DNA of 64,000 bases from Phoma sp. XZ068 (GCA_004835665.1 ML240445.1:1364001-1428000); one strand, 5' to 3'. Numbered from the stretch's first letter, positions 32,963-46,900 are shown. The notes: generated by a model not told the origin, from the sequence alone. Made by a program: numbers and translations.

Positions 32963-34453
32963 TTAGACCTGTTCTGTGAAGGCAGATTTTCGTGACTCCC
33001 CAGACGAGCGGCGCTTCTTCTGAAGCTTCCTTCCGGTGGACTGTCTCCTCTCGCTCCTGTCCGTCATCTCCATGTCTTCGGGTGTCGGCGGGGCAAATGT
33101 GCCTGGCTTCAGCACTTGAAAGCCAGGGTTGACGCTGCGGAGGACCTGAGACTCAGGACGCTGGTTGTTCTGCATTGTCTGGACTTCGTACGGAACCTCA
33201 TCGTAAGACAGCTGGTGCTGGGGTCCGCGGACTTGGTACGTGTCAGGGTAGTAGGGTGCGTTTGGTGCGTATGACTCCTGCAATGGAACGCCCTGGCTAG
33301 TCTGGCTCTGGTACTGGTATGTATCCTGGGCCGGGACATGACTGGATGCGTAGCCGGCGGCTTCTTCTTGCGGGTCGACGATAGGAGGCAGAGGAGGAGA
33401 AGGAGTCTTCTGAGGCATGAAATAGTTAACACCATTGTGTGTAGCAACTTGGTTGTCCGCCACGCTGGCCCACTCGCCGCTATTACCTGGTCTACGCACT
33501 CGTGGCGTGAGCTGTCCAGTTTCGGCGACGTGGGACATGCGGTGGCTTTGGAGGAGGTCGAGATCAGTGCGGGGATCAATGGGACTGAGACCAGAGGCAG
33601 GCCTCATGTATGCCGTCTCGTAAGCGCGGACGTCTTGTCCGATAGCCATGTAGTCGGACTCATCGCTGGTGCGACGGCTAGACTTTTTGGACGAGCCGCT
33701 AGACTCTCGTCCTGGGCCGTTACGGGCTGAAAGTAGGTTAGCACCAGCTTGCGCCTTCTGCCTCTGGCAATACTCACGTGAAGGAGGTCCAGAGAGGCCC
33801 TGTTCGAGGTTCTGCAGAGTGGTGGAGTTACGAGCGAGGTTGGATTGGCTGTAGCGGGCAGACGAAGGGCCTGGCCGGCTCTGGTAGACCTGGTCAGGTG
33901 GCGACCCTGATCGGGAGTCGTTGGTCGGAAGCCTCTCGGCAGAGACGGCGCGGTCGAAGGAGCTGGGTGCGGCGGAACTACCACGGCTCGAGGCGTATGA
34001 CATTTGCGGAAGCTCGAGGGCAGAGTTGTTGAAGCTGCGAGGCAGCCTGTTCTCGGAGATAATCGAGGCACGACTGCTACCAACGGGCGTGTTGGAGCGC
34101 GAGATCCATACGCCGTCAACCTCGATTCCACTCTCAATGGCGCGGACACCGAAGGGAATGTCGTCCTTCATCTCTTCTGCCTGAACCTGCTGCACAGGCT
34201 GCGACTCGAGCATTTCCGGCGTCGCCGCCGTCTTGCCCTTGTCGACCTTGCTGTACTTGCGGATTCTGCTGCGGTCATACCAAAGTTTGCAGAACCCAAG
34301 GAAGATCGTGACTACAATTCCACAACCCAGTACCTGTGACATATCAGCAATTGCGGTCTATCGTCCACTAGCGCTGTCACTCACAAAAGTCATCTTCTGC
34401 CACAGTGCCCACGAGTTGAAGAACTCATTGTTGTCTGATTGGCCGAAAGCCAT
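32963..34453 (-). CDS. Single-helix membrane protein with long disordered cytoplasmic tail
   Basis: Exons 34385-34453, 33778-34333 and 32963-33726 give 462 residues. The short N-terminus (MAFGQSDNNEFFNSWALWQK) leads into one hydrophobic helix (MTFVLGCGIVVTIFLGFCKL) and a basic stop-transfer segment (WYDRSRIRKYSKV). The remaining 400 residues are Ser/Pro/Gln-rich and probably disordered, with many potential phosphorylation sites, and the end is very basic (RKLQKKRRSSGESRKS). Intron 2 (33727-33777) is exactly 51 bp with a GCTAAC branch site and no stop, so frame-only prediction would retain it. I recognise it as a conserved-looking fungal protein but know no function for it. The plasma membrane or another endomembrane is likely. 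Confidence 0.8.
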
Positions 34454-37400
34454 GTTTGCGGCGGTAAAAATGCGAGGTTAGGTGCTCAGAGTAAGAATAG
34501 CGGTAGTCGTGCTTGCAAACAGGATGTGCGAGACCCAGGAAGGCGCAACAAGACGTTGATGCTCGGCAGGAACGACGCTAGCAACAAAGCACCAAACAAG
34601 GGAAGATGCAAGACAATGGCAATCCCTTCTCAATGACGAAGAGGCTGGCAACGGTCTCCACGGAGGTTGATGGGCGATGGTTCAAAGGCTTCTTGGCTCG
34701 TAATTGAATTGAATGGTCGGGGGAGTATCAAGTCTGTCCGACGGGGCGCGGTCCAAACAGTGTCCAGGAACGGCAGGTAGCGAGTGAGAGGGAGCCAGGA
34801 GAGCGAGCGTGGGAAAACGGGCGAGGTGGTTCAGGCCACGCTGGGGTGCAAGGCGGGGTTTTGAGAGGGACCCTTGAGGGAGCAGCAGCAGCGGCAGTGG
34901 AAACGAGTGTGGAACGTTGAGTTGGCGAGCGAGGGAACGGGTGTCACTAGTGAATCATACAGATCATACAGACGATGCAGTATGTACAACTGGCCAGGTA
35001 GCAGCACGCAGCGATGTCGTGCACGTCGTGTGGCTGGCGGGACAGTGACTTCCAAGAAATCCAAGAAGGGCTCCTGGGGCTCCTGGGGTGGTTGGTAAGG
35101 GATGGGCAAGAGCGTCGGACACAGCAAGCGCGAGGGCACGGGGAGAGGTGAATTATATTGCGTGGTGCAGCAGAGGAGATCCGCGCCTAACTAGGACCCG
35201 CCGCCGGTGCGCAGGAAACGACGAGACTTCGCTGTGGAGGGAAAAGTTCTGCGTCCTTGCGCTCCCAAGGCGCGCTCCTTTCGTGCCATGCCTGCGTCCC
35301 GGCTGCTGGCTGAGCGCCACCGCGAGGGCGGCAGGGGTGGTACTCGTGACAGGGGGCAATATGCACTGGTGACGGCCACACGGCAAAACTGGCGCCCCGA
35401 AATAGAAAGCAACGATGGCGCGAGTGTTTGGAACAGCGACAGACTGTGGATCGGCGCGGTCGGCTGGGAGCAATACGGGCCCAGGTCGCAGCGCGTGGGG
35501 CGATGGCTGGCCGTAATGCAGCGGCCGGCGAGCAATGGAGGCGGCCGCGCGAGGAGCACGCCGTGCAACGCTGCATTCTCAGCGCGTCCGCCGCCCGTCG
35601 CTCGTCACCTCGAGCAAGCGCTGTCGTCTCTCGAGCACTGCGGGCCACCGCGAACGGGTCCCGGAGAGCCCCTGGCGTCGCCCAGCCGTAGCGAGCGCCT
35701 CTGCCTTGTCTCTAGTCGGGGAGCGTTAGACCAGCTCACCCGCGCAGGGATTCCCCCAAGACGCCCACCACGACGCGCCAATCCCTTCAACACGCAGAAA
35801 AGAATCCCCGAGCTCCTCACTATTCTTGGACGCCTTCCGGCAGCAGGCTGTTTCGTGATGGTGCAGATCGCTGGCAGCGTGTTTGGCAGCCGTCACAGAA
35901 TGCTTCGTGTTCTTGGGCGCGCTGGCTATTGTTTTCCCTCTCGCCCTGGCCGACTGCAACTTGTGTGCAAATCTTCATGGCTGGGACGACCGCTAGGTAC
36001 CGTCGCCTGTCGAATGACGCAGCTAAGCTGCTGCTCAGCGAAGGATGACTGCCACCAGCCACTACCGTCCTTCGTCACCCTCAACAATCAGGCGTGCAAT
36101 TTCCCACCCACTCACTAACATCTCCCCAAGCGCAAGCACCAGTCCACTCCGCATCCACATGGTCCAATACATGGAGAAAACCCCGTTGGCCCGTTTGCTG
36201 TGGGAGAACGGTAGATAGGTCTTCTGTGGCTCTTGGTCCAAGACATCACAAAGTCATGTAGAGGGAGAGTCATGTGAACTACAGAATCGTTTACCAGTGA
36301 CAATGCCACCCGTGTCCCGCTCCGCCATCGTGATGCAAGACCTGCAATCTTCTCCACCATGATGGAAGCCCAGCGTGATGGCCTGCCCGTCCATGCTACC
36401 GCTTACAATTGGAGCGGACCGCATTCGAGTCCTTGCTGCCAGCGCTCGGCACTGGCGGAAACGAAGCACCGCATGGGAACCAATATTGATGCCACCAAGC
36501 ACAACATTTGTGTAACGGCGACGACCCCAGCACACACCGCTTCAGCTGCACCCACCTGGGAGAGGCAATGCACTGCCCACGGATTTGGTTCTCTGGGAGA
36601 CATTCTCGACATGACTGAGGTCCCGCATTTCCAATACTAGCGGCAGCTCCCAAAAATGGAATCGATTGGACAACGCACCCAGCAAAGTCAGACTTTCGAT
36701 CCAACTAGTGGGCGCCTTGCAGCACCCTGAATCCCACGCTGCATCGAGCTTCTGCGCAGAAGCAGAATCTTCCACGCTGTCCCATCGCTGGTCAGGCGCC
36801 GGTGCTGCTCTGCCGGGCCGTCGACGCCGAGCACTGACAACTTCATAATTGGAATCTGGTGTTGTGGTCCTTAGCCTCGGATAGTGCACATCACGACTAG
36901 GATCCGTGTAGTAAGCAGACGATAATTGACTCAACAGGTCATCGCTGCCCGTATCCGCAGACTGAGCCGCACGCACACATGAGGCGAGGTTGTGACATCT
37001 AACTTTGATTTCGATCTTCAAGCTCCAAATGATGACGTTTGGTCTGCTCGAACAGCGTCAATTGATGCACAGTTCGCGCCATGAATCATCCTGCTTGCGT
37101 TGGTGCAATCTGAGGACATGGCCGAGCGGGCGAACGTGCTCCGCATCGTAGGCTGTATCAGAACTTGGATAGTAACGTCGCCACTCAATTTTCTACGATC
37201 TGCCTTGCAGCCCATGCTGCGTGTTGAATCCAGAACGGTACCCTGCAGTTGTTCACAGCCACGACCAGACGATATGCAGAGGGTGAGCACGTTCAGGGTA
37301 TGTGTTTACCCAAGACTGGCCAGCTGGGCTGTCGTATATTGATTGCTCTGACCCTTGCTCAGGCAGAGCAGGCCAGTGGTGGGACCTCCATCACCAGCCG

Positions 37401-38517
37401 CAAGCACGGGATAGCACAGCATCGGAGCATTCTGATCTTCCAGCTTGAATGACCCTCGATCTCCAGGAAAGCCCGAACACGTGCGCTAGGAACGCTTCAC
37501 AGCATATATCGTATCCGGAAAGTCAGCTTTAGATTTCACCGAGATTCGTACTAAGGACATCAGATTGTTGTAATCTGGTATGACCAGTGCATTGGGCACA
37601 GCATGATCAGGACACCACGTGAAGTGGTGTGCACCAAGAAAACGTTGCGACCCTCATCTTGTATTTTGATTTCAAGTCGTACGGCCCGCGAGATTGCATT
37701 TCGGTCACCATTAACAGTTGAGGGTATCGGTATCGTCCTCAACAGCATCAACCTGCGTTTTGCGTTTCGCTGAGAGTCGCTGCATTTCAAGACTGCAGTG
37801 TGAATCTGGGTCGTAGACTACTAGAGCCGCACGATGAAGACCACAGCAGTCAATGTTCACCGATAATAAGAGGGGCGTGTTGTAGCCAGGTGGGTGTTGC
37901 CTGCATCTCATCAGGCCTCGATCACACCAGATCATCAGGTTCAGCATACCGTCACGCCGGGATCCCACTGCACACATGCAGGTGCGCACAAACTCGATGA
38001 AGCACCTCCAGTCGGACGCGCCGAGATTCGCGATAATTGAACTCAAGCCTCGATGTCGAAAATGCGTTTGTTTTTAGCATGCGGCTCAGGGCTGGCTGCT
38101 GAGAGGCCTCGGTAGCACGTTGAACGTTTGGTGCCCGGTCTCCAGATCCCGCAGATGCAGGGTCTGGGACTCACCGTTTGCAGATGTCCCATGTGGCTCA
38201 CTGAACAACGACCATGGCTCAACCCAAATTCGTCGCTGAGGAAACTGAAATTCCTTGTTGCCAAATAAACACACCTGATCGTGGACAGACAAGTGCTTCC
38301 GTACGATTTACCCAGTTTCTAGTTAACCCCGGAAAGCGATGTTGCCGAGTCCCTTGTTACCGGCGCGGCTTCCCAACCTGTCAGTAATGACATCGTCGCG
38401 CCCGAAGAGTCCGACCACCACCGACTTTGTGCGTTTTTACTCAACACCACTGCCCTGAAACTGAAACACCCCACATCTACTCGTATCGCCTTGTTTTACC
38501 CTTGACGCCTGATCGCA
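34454..38517. other. Gene-poor stretch of about 4 kb without a supported gene
   Basis: The first 1.6 kb is GC-rich and gives long spurious frames on both strands, for example one at 35207-36118 that opens with GTG. Around 37729-38292, minus-strand frames with protein-like composition occur in two registers. One contains RRIWVEPWSLFSEPHGTSAN; the other contains IIANLGASDWRCFIEF and ends SAKRKTQVDAVEDDTDTLNC. They may be remnants of one gene. No domain was recognised and no start codon supports them. Confidence 0.35.
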
Positions 38518-39482
38518 ATGCCTATCCGCAACCCATTCCGTCGTGCGCCTGGCGCTGAAGCTGCCGATGAGGCGCAACGCAATGCAACCGACAATGGATT
38601 CACAAACACAGCAGTTTCTGGGGCGCAACCGCTGCAGATCAAGGACACAACTGAATATAAATTGAGTGGTAAGACATCCCGCAGCCTTCCGCGAATGCGG
38701 CTGGCAGACGCCCATTACATGTACGGCCGCTTACTGTGGCATTAGAAATCAACGACAGTGGGGTGTACCTACCTGTAAGATGCTCCCCTAGGACCCGAGG
38801 GATGTGACCGCAATGCGACTACAGAAATGGCCTCGCCTTGAGACTTGTACTGATCTGCGCCAGCCGTCTCCGCAGCATGAGAAGCCTACTTTCTGGCACT
38901 CCAAATCAAACACCTCCACTACATCCTCGAACCACAGAAGCCTGCTGGCTGAGACTGAGCCATTCAATATTTCGCGCGAGAGCTTCGACTCATACAGACG
39001 ATCGTTTGTACGTTGACAATGCATCGATTTGGCTCTGGACTCTCTGAATACCCCGCTTACACGCACAGGATATCTCTGCACGATCACCCATCACGGACAT
39101 AACTGCAGAGACGTACCCACGACAGTCACTCGATGCGCGACGCTCAATGGACACGAGGCGGTCTCTCGATGTACGCCGCTCACGAGCAACACCTCGATCA
39201 TCTATGCAACAAGGACGTCCTAGCGAAAGCACAGACCGAGTTCCAGAAGAGGGGTTCGAGGATGTGGGATTGAACGACGAGCCGAAGCCAGCGCCAGCGA
39301 AGAAGCGTGGAATCTTTTCGCGATTTGGCGATAATAGCAATGCGGATAGCAAGCAGGAAGAACGACCATCGTCTGGTCACCACTTTTCGTTAACCGGACG
39401 AAAGCGCGCCGAAAGTGGAAAAGGCGAAGAATTGAAACCCATGGGACGACAGTCCGCTGATGTGCCCGTTGAGACACGGTAA
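38518..39482 (+). CDS. Small disordered Ser/Arg-rich fungal protein
   Basis: Four exons (38518-38668, 38746-38774, 38864-39007, 39069-39482) close in phase to 245 residues. The second exon is only 29 bp and encodes EINDSGVYLP. The N-terminus (MPIRNPFRRAPGAEAADEAQ) is basic, the middle contains PTFWHSKSN and EPFNISRESFDSYRRSF, and the last exon carries a heptad-like repeat (SLDARRSMDTRRSLDVRRS). A GIFSRFGD segment and a Lys/Ser-rich tail follow. No enzyme domain or membrane helix is visible. The composition suggests an intrinsically disordered, probably phosphorylated cytoplasmic protein. I recognise no characterised homologue. Splice signals are good at all junctions, with donors GTAAGA, GTAAGA and GTACGT. 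Confidence 0.72.
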
Positions 39483-40927
39483 ATACGAACGAGGCACGAT
39501 TGAACGAAACGGTTGAAGCGGGGAGGGCAGTAAAGTCATCGCTGCATTTGGATATGGGAGAGGACTGGGTACTATAGGCGTTTAAGGTTGATCTGGCAGC
39601 ATCACACACACACTGCATTGGACCGGGGCATCGGCTGCATTACAATCGCTACATCACAACTGACGAAGGACAGTAAGGTAACGACAACATCTAATAACGA
39701 ATCGTAATGTTCAAGTCCCTCCATCCCGAATCAGGACAAATCTAACGACACGCGCACCACACCAAATATGTCACCCCAAGGCGTGCGAATTCCCCTGACC
39801 ATTACAAGAGCAGCATTAGATGCCCTGATAACGGCGTGCAACACTGAGCGGTCTGTAAGTCGATTCACCTCGAGCCGTGCGAGCGAAGTGCAATGCGCGA
39901 AGTGGTGCGTGCTTACTGTCTCGGTGTCGTCATAGGGCAGTAGTGGCTGAAGTTACGCAGCCTATCAGCGCTAGGTAAGCGCCTTGTGCCACTATTAGTT
40001 TCGTTGGCCCAGGTGAAGTTAACGACGATACTTTACTTGACCTTGAAGTTTATGTGGTGTTTCGCAAGATACACGTAAGGTATATTTGTTATTTGTGTGT
40101 CTGTCATAGATACTGACGAACGTGGTAATTAGACACGCCAGGAGCGATGAGTACCTCCATGTTATCATTTGATCCTCCACTTCAAGCTGTGCGTCACCGG
40201 CAAACTCTACAACCTTACCAAGGAAAAGATCAGAGCCCGTTCCCAAGGATGCAACCTATCAGGGTTGTGACAAGGTCGAGAAAAGCTGCGGAACATGAAG
40301 ACGCAAGCACGGTGTGAAGTGTGACCACAACTAACGTCCCAGTTGATACAACCCTCAGCAACACCACGTTCGTTGATATATATTGCACGCTAATACCTAC
40401 GATCTGAAAGAGTAGCGATGCCACTCTTAGGCTATGTCGCTGCCTCATGGGTGGTTCGACATGCCGCCCGTGCCGCAGGCTGTGCAATTGCATGAACACC
40501 TTGAACCTCGTTGAGTGAGACAATGCATGGAACGCCGCAAAACAACAGCCAAACTTACCGTTTGGGTATGTTAAATATGCTGTTGCCTACTGGATCCCTG
40601 CGGCGCGGGCCCTGCGGCGTCTTTGCTTGAGTTTGCGTTGAGAACGGGCGTCTCTCGGTGAAGGTGAGGCCTTTGCTTGTGGTACTTAACTGGCGCAAAC
40701 GTACACAAAAGCTTCTCTCACCTTCGCCCAAGTTTCTCGTTACCAACTCACACGCTACCAAGTCTTTCCACTGCTTTTTTCCAGCTACCTCACCGACCGC
40801 ACGTTCGCCGTCCAGCTCATCCCGCGCCCCGTTTGCTTTGCATACTTTCTGAAACACTCACGGAAATCCGTACAAACCCACCTTAACAGGAACTGTATGT
40901 GTCCTGTTCTTTTGAACTCGCCTAAAC
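39483..40927. other. Intergenic, promoter side of the giant DUF3638-type gene
   Basis: No gene supported. The last 300 bp before the ATG at 40928 are rich in pyrimidine tracts (ctttccactgcttttttcc and similar), as is common in fungal promoters and leaders. Short frames on both strands have no recognisable product. Confidence 0.4.
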
Positions 40928-43900
40928 ATGAATGAGCTCAATGTTCTGACAATGAAAGGATTTCTCAGTGCGAACAGCACAATGTCTCCTTCTAGTGGGC
41001 AACACCCATCAGCAGAGGTGATATCTTATCTAGTCCACCATATCGCACTGCCGCCGAAGCTGCCTCAGGCAGACGACTTTGATCCCAGGCGTGAGCGCTG
41101 TCTCCTGGACGCGACACTCAACGCGCTGCAAGCCCTCAGGCCTTCCGTCGAAAGCAAATACGATAACGCAGTCTCCCAGGCCATCGCAACAATCGAGAAC
41201 CTCAGGCAGAGCCAAGACAGATTTGGCAATGTCAGCGAGGCTCCGCTGCGCGAGATGCTTCACAAGCTTGCCACTGGTCAGAACAACGGCTCCATACCTC
41301 TTGAGATCAAGGCACAAAATGCAGGTGTCCTCATCACTGGAGGTGATGATGGCGACGTTACATTCGAGTTTTTCGAACTGGCGCCCGACAACAAGAGTGC
41401 GATGCTGAACGGTCGCTTGATCCGTAGTTTTCCAGGTCTTGCGGCGAGCATCCCAATATCTAAGCTTCAGGACGAAGGTTTGCAACACATGCTTGCCGAC
41501 ACACTAGCGAAGATGAGTACTCAAGCCGCACCTGGCTTCCAGCCTGTAGCTCGTAAAGCTGGTCGAGATCATGATGAGGACCGCGACACCACTCATCCTG
41601 GAATGGTGACTGACTACCTTCCTAACATCATCGCCGGACTTGGCAAGACGACCGCTGTCACACGAATAACTAAACATACTCGTGAAGAGGTCTTATGGGA
41701 CAATTGCAAACAGCCCTGGCGACGCTCTCCGATGTGGCTTCTGGTTCGAGTCACTCTTCAATTGATTTTCGCTCGACAAGATATCAAAGGGTCGACTGCC
41801 GAGGGTCTATACAAGGTGTTCGTCGTGCAACTTTTATCCTTAATTCTAGCAAATGCGCAAGTATACTGGCAGTTGTTTGGCAGTGACTATGTCCATATTC
41901 TCAATGCCAAGATGCTCCGTCGCGTACGCAAGCTTGAGGCGTTATCACAGCTTGACTGTGTCGTGGCTTCTTGGATAGATTCCATGCGGACGACCATGAT
42001 TAATGCATTCGCATTCATGGACAAGAAGTGGACGGGTGCAGTTCAGAATACCGAGGGGAACTTGACGACTGCCCACCTCAAGTCGTTGCAACCCGAGAAC
42101 GCGCTTGACATGCACCTACCCGAGCTTGACATGTTCCTGGCTGGTGTTCACGCCAGGCAAAACGCTGCCGCCTGCTCCGCCTTCAAACCAAGCCTTTCGT
42201 ACCCCACATTCGCGGAAAACAGTTTGCCCGAGAACTTCGCTGAAGCTGATGGTTATCGATATTTCCGTTTGGCTGCGGTGGAGAGTTGGGTTGAGAACCA
42301 TCTCGAGTCCTGGAGCAAATCATGTCGCGGCGAACAAGCAACCTGTGGACAGCTCTACAGCCTGATGAAGAGCTATTATAGTTGCGCCAGGGCTGCGTAT
42401 AAGGGACTCCCATCAAGCACATCAGTTATGTATTTGACTATTCTCGAGATATGGGTTGCTTGCGACAAGTCAGCATGTAGTTTGTACGCTCTCCTATCAA
42501 CATACGATCCGGAGATTCGGCTGGTCGAGTTGCAATGTTTGACGCTTCCTCTCCGGAGCCAGATGCAGCGGCTACAGGCAGTGGAAGTATACGTTCAGTC
42601 ACGAGAACAATCAGCTTCCAACAAGACTTCACTCTACCGCGATTTCGGTAATGGGTCGTCCTTCGCTGTCAAATATTTTGACCAGAGCACGCGTCTTCAA
42701 ACTGTTCTGAAGCAAATTGAACAAAGAGCGGCAACGAAACGCGCAGACAAATGCCAGGAACTGGCTGGCTTGAAATCGAAATACAACAATCTCATGGATC
42801 AGTACAACGCCGCACAGTGCGAGTATGTAACCTTCACCTATAATCATTACCATGGATATACCAAGACTGTCCACTCCAAACGCTGCAATAAATGCTCCCT
42901 GAAGAGTCAAGCAGATGGTCTCGACATTCATATCTACGAGTGGCCACTTTCTCCTCACCAGCAGGTTGCCAAGGCAACTGTCTTCGAGCTGAAAGCTCCA
43001 GAATCATTCAGCGCGTGGCGTGACGCATCGACCTTCGTCATAGGCAGTGTGCTTGGTTTTAAGAGCGAAAATGTCCGCAGGCCGCCTCACTCATACACCC
43101 TGAACGGTCATCGCGACTTGTCGCACTTATTGGACCCAGAATACCATTCGCGGCGCATTATTCCATTGTCTTCGATCAAGCCACATTCAGCAACTCATCG
43201 CAAGTATAGGAAGGCTGTGCCGAACCTGGAGGAGGCTGACGTGTGTCTGCAGAATGGTCTGCAATACCAGTACTTTGACACAGATACGGGTGCGTGGACC
43301 GCAATGCAGATACCCAGTGGAGACTTGCCACAAAATTGCATGTATCGGATGCCTGATCACTCCAAAGCTCTTGAACGTTATCTGCATAAGCGGCCTTCGG
43401 CGCCTGATGGAGTTCTGCCAAACGACGTGATAGCCAGCCTATCAGACTGTCCGCCTCAGCTATCCATCGAGGAGTACAAGGCTTTGGGAACTCTTCCGTA
43501 TGGTCGAAACATCTTCTACTTGAACATCCTCACGCAGCTCGCAATTCCAACGCTGGACTTTGCAAAGGTTGAGACCCAGTGTCTGGTGTTGCAGACTGTG
43601 GTTCAGGTTGGTCTCCCTAACGGTGATGTTGAGCGCACAAATCACTGCATTCTCACAGATCCAACCTTTGGATCTACAATGATAGAGCATCTCGATATCG
43701 CTGCGCAGCGAGTGGAAGGGAATTGGGAATCCTGGAGAGCGATGGCTACTTTCGTCCAACTTGCTTGCCGTATCACGAACCTCACGAAGTCTTCAGAAGT
43801 TCGTCAACGCTGCTTGCAGTTCCTACACAAGGCCCGACAGATTTTGGTTGCATGGCTTCACCGTCTCAAGGCTAGAGCAGCTTCCTCCACCAACGACGAG

Positions 43901-46900
43901 CAACGAACCGAGCTGTTTGCTAGAGCGACAGAAGTTGCATTGCTTGGTACTAGTACATTCGATATTGAGAGCGACTATGTTGACGTCATTTTACAACAGC
44001 AAGATGCAATAGCTTCGCTTCTGCAATGCTCGATTGTTGTGCATGAGAACAAAGAATTGATCTCTGGAGCAAAATATTTCGAACAGTCTGCACTGCAGAC
44101 ATGGCGTTCATTGATGTATCGCATATTTTCTAAGCTACGCGATGGAATCTTGCGCGATTGCGTCGGCCTCGATCAAGCAGTACTGAATTGCTGGGCAGCC
44201 TTTCAACCTGCAGCAAGCGGCGGTTGGAGATCACTTGAAGTCCCCTACCAGCACTGGCTTCACACCAACTCAGGAAATTTGCCGGTTCACATCAACCTCT
44301 TGACAGGTGAGCTCCTGGTAAACGGCCTGCCGCTCACACGCCTTCCGTCTGAGTTCTTGGCACATCCAATGTACAAGCCGTTATTCTCAACGTCCGCGCT
44401 CGAAGTTGTCCCTACTCACGAGGCCGGAATGCGATTCTCCGCTAAGACGATGTATCATGAGAATGAGCTCCACTTTGGTATGGCTGCAACAGATATGCTA
44501 GTAGTCGCAGTTCACAAGGGCAGGAAGTTTGATCTGATTCCAGCACGTGTATTTTCAAATCGAATGCCACAGTCGTTTGTGACATCCTGGATCCATTGGT
44601 ACGATCATAATACAGGAGGGATTGTATTCCGACCGCGAGACAGCCCTTGGCAGTCTTCCGGCGTTGATCAATGGTATCTTCAACGTCACGGCTATTCATG
44701 GCGCCTTCACAAGAATGATCAAACTCTGGTGAATTACAAGAGCAAGGATGCCCATACGATCTCCTCACTCCTGAAGTCAGTGGAAGACGAGCCGCATATC
44801 CATATCTTGTTGGATGGGGTCTCACACTCAATCCAGATTGAAGTCCCCCGGCTCCAACTGGACTTCCACATCTCGAAAGGTGATTATCAGCTCCAATCGC
44901 GCCAGTATCGAGGCATGGTTCTCGACGATGATCAGAGGATTGGAACACTGATTGGCCTGACCAGCAAGCTGGTGCTACGGCGAACACAAGCTGCGACGAA
45001 CGACCGGCTTGTACTGATACCCGAAGGTGCTGTGAGCTATCGCAGAACTTTGAGCCACAATGTATCCGTAAGTATCGGCAAGCAGAAAAACACTACAGTT
45101 CATGCCTATCAGCTGGATCCAACGCTTGGGCGCATACTGGATAATGGAGCATTGCAGAGCAAGCTACTGCTGTGTTATTTGCATGCACTCACATCACATC
45201 ATCTGCCTGATCCACTCACACATCACACCGGAACTGAAGCGGCCCTTACCATCCTGAGTTCATCTGCTGTTCGCTCCTTCGATATACTCTCACTAGAGAA
45301 TGTAGTACTTTTGAACAAAATAGCTGCTTTGTCGCCGCCTCGCTCATTCTACCCAACCCACGAGCGGGTTATGCAACAGATCCAATGGGATTCGAACCTC
45401 TCATTTCAATCACAACATGGCGACTTTCAAGTACTCGTGAAAGAAATATTCTATCATGAAAGAAATATGTCGATGTTCCACTCAAAAACCATTTTCGAAG
45501 GGCTGAGCCGCGCTGACACCGCTTGGATGTCTGCAATCGACTCCGACCTTCATGAGCGGGCCGCCATTCGTTCGTCTACCTTCCAAGTTGCAAGCTTCGG
45601 TGCTGAATACTTCAAGACCAATATTGACCAAGCTTACGACGCACGAGACAGGCAGGAGAAGTCAAATCGCGGGCGGAGGGCTTTTCTAGCTGCTTCAATG
45701 GTTGTTGGCGGTCACCCTCTGCTTGACCAACCTGTCTCAAATCTCACGGTCTATCAGGATCACTTCCATAATAAGGAAGTCCAGGGCTTCATGAGTGCAC
45801 ACATCCCGCCTGTGCTGCGCTATGACTCGAAGTGGCTTCATCCTCCTTCGCCACTGATGCGAGATCTTTGGTGCGCGCTACACCATGCTTTGGTCGCCAA
45901 GTCTACCCTCAGCAACGCGTTTGACGTCCTGATATGGCTATCGACCATGGCATACGCTGCTCAGGCAGACATGAATGTTATTCGCGCCCTGGTGGCTTTC
46001 TATCGATCGCCGCAGCTGGCCTCAATCCAGATCCCGTCGAACCGTGTGTTCCGCTTATCGCAAGGGAGTAAGTTTAAGGCGGCCGAAGTACAAACTGCAG
46101 CTGAACGCACTGCACGGTCTTACGAGAGCTCTTTTGAAGCCCAGTTGCCGAAAGTAGGAAATGAAACAGACGACCAGCACCTGCGCAGGATCGAACGTCG
46201 GTTCGAGCACCAGAAGGACCAAGCTGTGCAGAGATTTGTTGCTGCATTGCAGACGCAATGGCCTTGTTCACACCCAGCTACACCATCGTCGGATGACGTG
46301 AGCGAATACCTTAACATCGCTCTTGCTATGGAAGCGGTGAGGCCTTTGTTTCAATCATGGTATGACAATCGGGCATTCCAGCAGTATATGGAGTCAATCT
46401 CGAGTTTCATGGAACATTTGCCTGTTGTACCAATTGCAACACCGGGCTTTGACGTTTTGGGGACGATTCAGAAGGCAACACTACGATCCGATGTCCGGTA
46501 CTGCCATTCAGCTGCGATATTTGTTTTGAAGCCGCCACGTATCAGAAGCAGTGCGTTGGAAGCCGGTGACTTTGACTTGTCGATTGCCCCACAGGAGCCA
46601 AAATTGGCCTCCGTACCGAAGTCTCTCATCTCAAACAACACCGAATTGCGAGGTCGACTAGAGGAGTTCTGCCACACCCTGAGAGAGTGTGCCAAAACGG
46701 AGTGCGAACAGGATTACGTCGACAGCTTGCGCATTAGCTGTGATTTACTTCACAAGCACGAAGACGAAAAGGGCCTTCAGAAATTTGTGGTAGATGCGCA
46801 TGCCCAAGGTTTGCTTCAACAATACCTTTCGTCGTGCGAAGAGTACTTCGAAACGTTCGTTGGTAAACTTGAAGACGTCCTCGTGCTTGGGCCCACTCAC

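Noticed and set aside
35207..36118. 303-codon plus-strand frame in GC-rich DNA
   Set aside because: It opens with GTG, has no recognisable domain, is Arg/Pro/Ser-rich as expected from base composition, and overlaps several equally long frames on the other strand.
36542..37021. Minus-strand frame of 159 codons
   Set aside because: No recognisable motif and low-complexity composition; probably chance in GC-rich DNA.
37612..37630. Inverted repeat with 7-bp arms (acaccac/gtggtgt) and a small neighbour at 37561-37577
   Set aside because: Arms this short are expected by chance; no associated feature.
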